From: Margaritifera margaritifera
Taxonomy: Eukaryota; Mollusca; Bivalvia; Unionida; Margaritiferidae
NCBI GenBank assembly: GCA_029931535.1
Contig: JAQPZY010001148.1
Location: 248,001 to 312,000, forward strand
DNA: 64,000 nt
Direction: 5' to 3'
Below, piece by piece: positions 62,824 to 64,000 of this stretch (within the stretch, counting starts at the first letter, position 1; every line of letters begins with the position of its first letter). Position numbers and translations under genes: made by a program. The notes under the pieces were generated by a model. The model was given only the letters and a program-made list of their open reading frames with translations. It made no database searches and was not told where the DNA came from.

Positions 62824-63357
62824 ATGACGCAGGAAACGAGTAGTACTGCTAGTACCAATGACAACGTTGATGAGAAGAGTTTCTTTAGAGTTCATCATGT
62901 TTATAATAATTACGAGGCTAATCAGCTTGGTGTGATTCGTCACTTTAAACGTAAAAACAAATATCGAAAGCATGGTTACAAACAAGTTAGCGTCAGTAGT
63001 AAAAATAAACTACGAAAAACAGTGCGATCTCATCGATTTATATTTGAGTGTTTTAACGGATCAATACCAGTTGGTGAAGTAACTGACCATAGATATGTGA
63101 TTACAACTGATAATAAGCTAACTAATCCATCAGCAATGACAAAATCAGAAAACTGCAAACGTGGTGGTACAGGAAAGTGTAAAAAAAACACAACGGCCTG
63201 TTGTTTCAATTAATCTTCAAACAGGTGATGAAAAAGAGGGGCCATCAATCTCTGCTGCCGCAAAACACTTTGGAATCGTTCCAATGTCAATTAAACATGT
63301 TGCTGATGGAATAACAAAATCTGCAATGGCAACAAAAAAATTGCTGACGCGAAAGTA
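62824..63357 (+). pseudogene. HNH endonuclease-like gene with NUMOD1-like tail, one frameshift
   Basis: From ATG 62824: HHVYNNYEANQLGVIRH opening block (from 62893), KQVSVSSKNKLRKTVRSHRF, then an HNH_3-like core (FIFECFNGSIPVGEVTDHRY, then DNKLTNPSAMTKSENCKRGG), in which the SH, DH and N residues fit the metal-binding nuclease fold. In the next frame (from about 63190) a NUMOD1-type DNA-binding tail follows: RPVVSINLQTGDEKEGPS, ISAAAKHFGI, ending KKLLTRK and TAA at 63355-63357. The only break is one frameshift at a run of eight A (63181-63188), a place prone to sequencing error, so the gene may really be intact. Such HNH-NUMOD enzymes are known as homing endonucleases in phages and large DNA viruses. 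Expected role: site-specific DNA cutting. It is the fourth and best preserved unit of the series. Confidence 0.7.
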
Positions 63358-63635
63358 AACTTTCTTTACTCAAATTGAAGTATCTCATTCAACTTTTATT
63401 TGCTTAGACAACAATGACCATGGCGAAAAAACAGTTGTTTGTTATACGCAATTTTTATTTCTCCTTTGTTTTCCAAAAGAAATCTTTGAAAATTTGCCAA
63501 AGAATAGTATCATCATTACCACTATTGATTTTAACCATCAAAATCAAATTTTCTTTTTTCATCGGAAAAAGCTGATCGTAATCCATTGTAAAATAACTCT
63601 TTGCTTATAATATTGCACTTAGTCAAGTAGTTTGT
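63358..63635. other. Gap with a short minus-strand frame
   Basis: A minus-strand frame of about 43 codons from the ATG at about 63583 to about 63450 (rich in Lys, Phe and Asp) is not recognised. Nothing else was seen. Confidence 0.35.
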
Positions 63636-63639
63636 TTGT

Positions 63640-64000
63640 CACATTTTATTTTTCAATTAGACAAAACATTTTTTATATTAACGACTGACCCGATTAAACT
63701 ATTTCTTTACTCAACACCAGCAAAACAAATACCACAGAATGACAATTTGTTGTTTAAACAAAATTATTCTGACCCTGAAAGTTGCCGTTTGCAAGAAAAT
63801 GAGTATGAACAAGGTGAGGTTGTAAAAAACAATTATGATGATCTGTTTCTTGATTCAGCAATTAAAAAACACTATGGTAAATCTACGAAGGGTAGATACA
63901 ACCTCAAGTATCACCAATCAATGCAAATAAAAAATTCGATTTTACACCCGATGAACGAGAGGAGTTTTACAAAAGACTGAGGTTTTGTTATGAACATCAC
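63640..64000 (+). CDS. Unrecognised partial reading frame at the window end
   Basis: A plus-strand frame without an ATG start, hydrophobic at first and then polar and acidic (ENEYEQGEVVKNNYDDLF), runs to 63980. Near 63920 the sense seems to pass into another frame (a FTPDEREEFYKRLRF block), which continues off the window. Composition is protein-like and position suggests an element gene, but I know no family for it. Confidence 0.35.

Larger units (their letters stand above)
58207..64000. mobile_element. Part of a Polinton/Maverick-like element
   Basis: A minus-strand protein-primed DNA polymerase and a divergent plus-strand set of HNH-like genes share an AT-rich style with nothing typical of host genes between them. 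Core Polinton genes such as integrase, ATPase, protease and capsid are not visible in the window and would lie beyond 64000 if present. Terminal inverted repeats were not found. The link between the two gene groups is inferred from closeness (about 40 bp between their starts). Confidence 0.6.

Overview
This is a 64 kb piece of an animal nuclear genome. It is AT-rich, full of TA, TTA, GA and TATC microsatellites and minisatellites, and dense with transposon remains, with very few real genes. No bacterial gene layout is present. The repeat style and the families seen (Ty3/gypsy of the Gmr1 type, Polinton-type polymerase, mariner, Tigger/pogo, GT11 fucosyltransferases) fit an invertebrate. A mollusc, perhaps a cephalopod, is my best guess, but that is inference from style and not a marker gene.

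Layout. 0-9.5 kb: AT-rich sequence with a two-copy 160 bp repeat, a decayed unknown reading region, a possible small terminal exon (about 2.5 kb), a mariner pseudogene (3.0-4.8 kb) split by a 41 bp minisatellite, a MITE-like inverted repeat (5.0-5.3 kb), a G/T-rich degenerate repeat field and a 56 bp minisatellite. 9.95-11.46 kb: a Tigger/pogo-like DNA transposon with TA duplications and a truncated transposase. 12.0-17.6 kb: a very large 42-43 bp minisatellite with about 130 units and about 1.1 kb higher-order blocks. 19.0-19.3 kb: a small minus-strand fragment of a second, different Polinton-type DNA polymerase.

From about 20.9 to 57.1 kb lies one tandem segmental duplication. Copy 1 (about 20.9-44.2 kb) and copy 2 (about 44.2-57.1 kb) each hold one GT11 (alpha-1,2-fucosyltransferase-like) gene, at 37.08-38.01 kb and 51.31-52.24 kb. 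These are the only clearly intact protein genes in the window, and their predicted proteins are about 89% identical. The copies differ mainly by insertions and repeat expansions. Copy 1 contains a 6.7 kb Gmr1-type Ty3/gypsy retrotransposon (gag-protease-integrase-RT-RNaseH order), a 3.7 kb LTR-like insertion carrying a broken multi-copy orphan gene, and a 1.7 kb 25 bp minisatellite just 3' of the gene. Copy 2 contains a 1.15 kb LTR-like insertion at another site. The two LTR-like insertions share end sequences, have 5 bp target duplications, and each has its empty site in the other copy. The right edge of the duplication runs through a decayed LINE reverse transcriptase.

58.2-64.0 kb: the left part of a Polinton/Maverick-like element. 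It has a minus-strand protein-primed type B DNA polymerase pseudogene with exonuclease and polymerase motifs still legible. Divergent from it is a plus-strand series of four tandem HNH-endonuclease-like units, the last with a NUMOD1-like tail, and an unrecognised reading frame runs off the end of the window. The HNH series is the least ordinary thing in the window.
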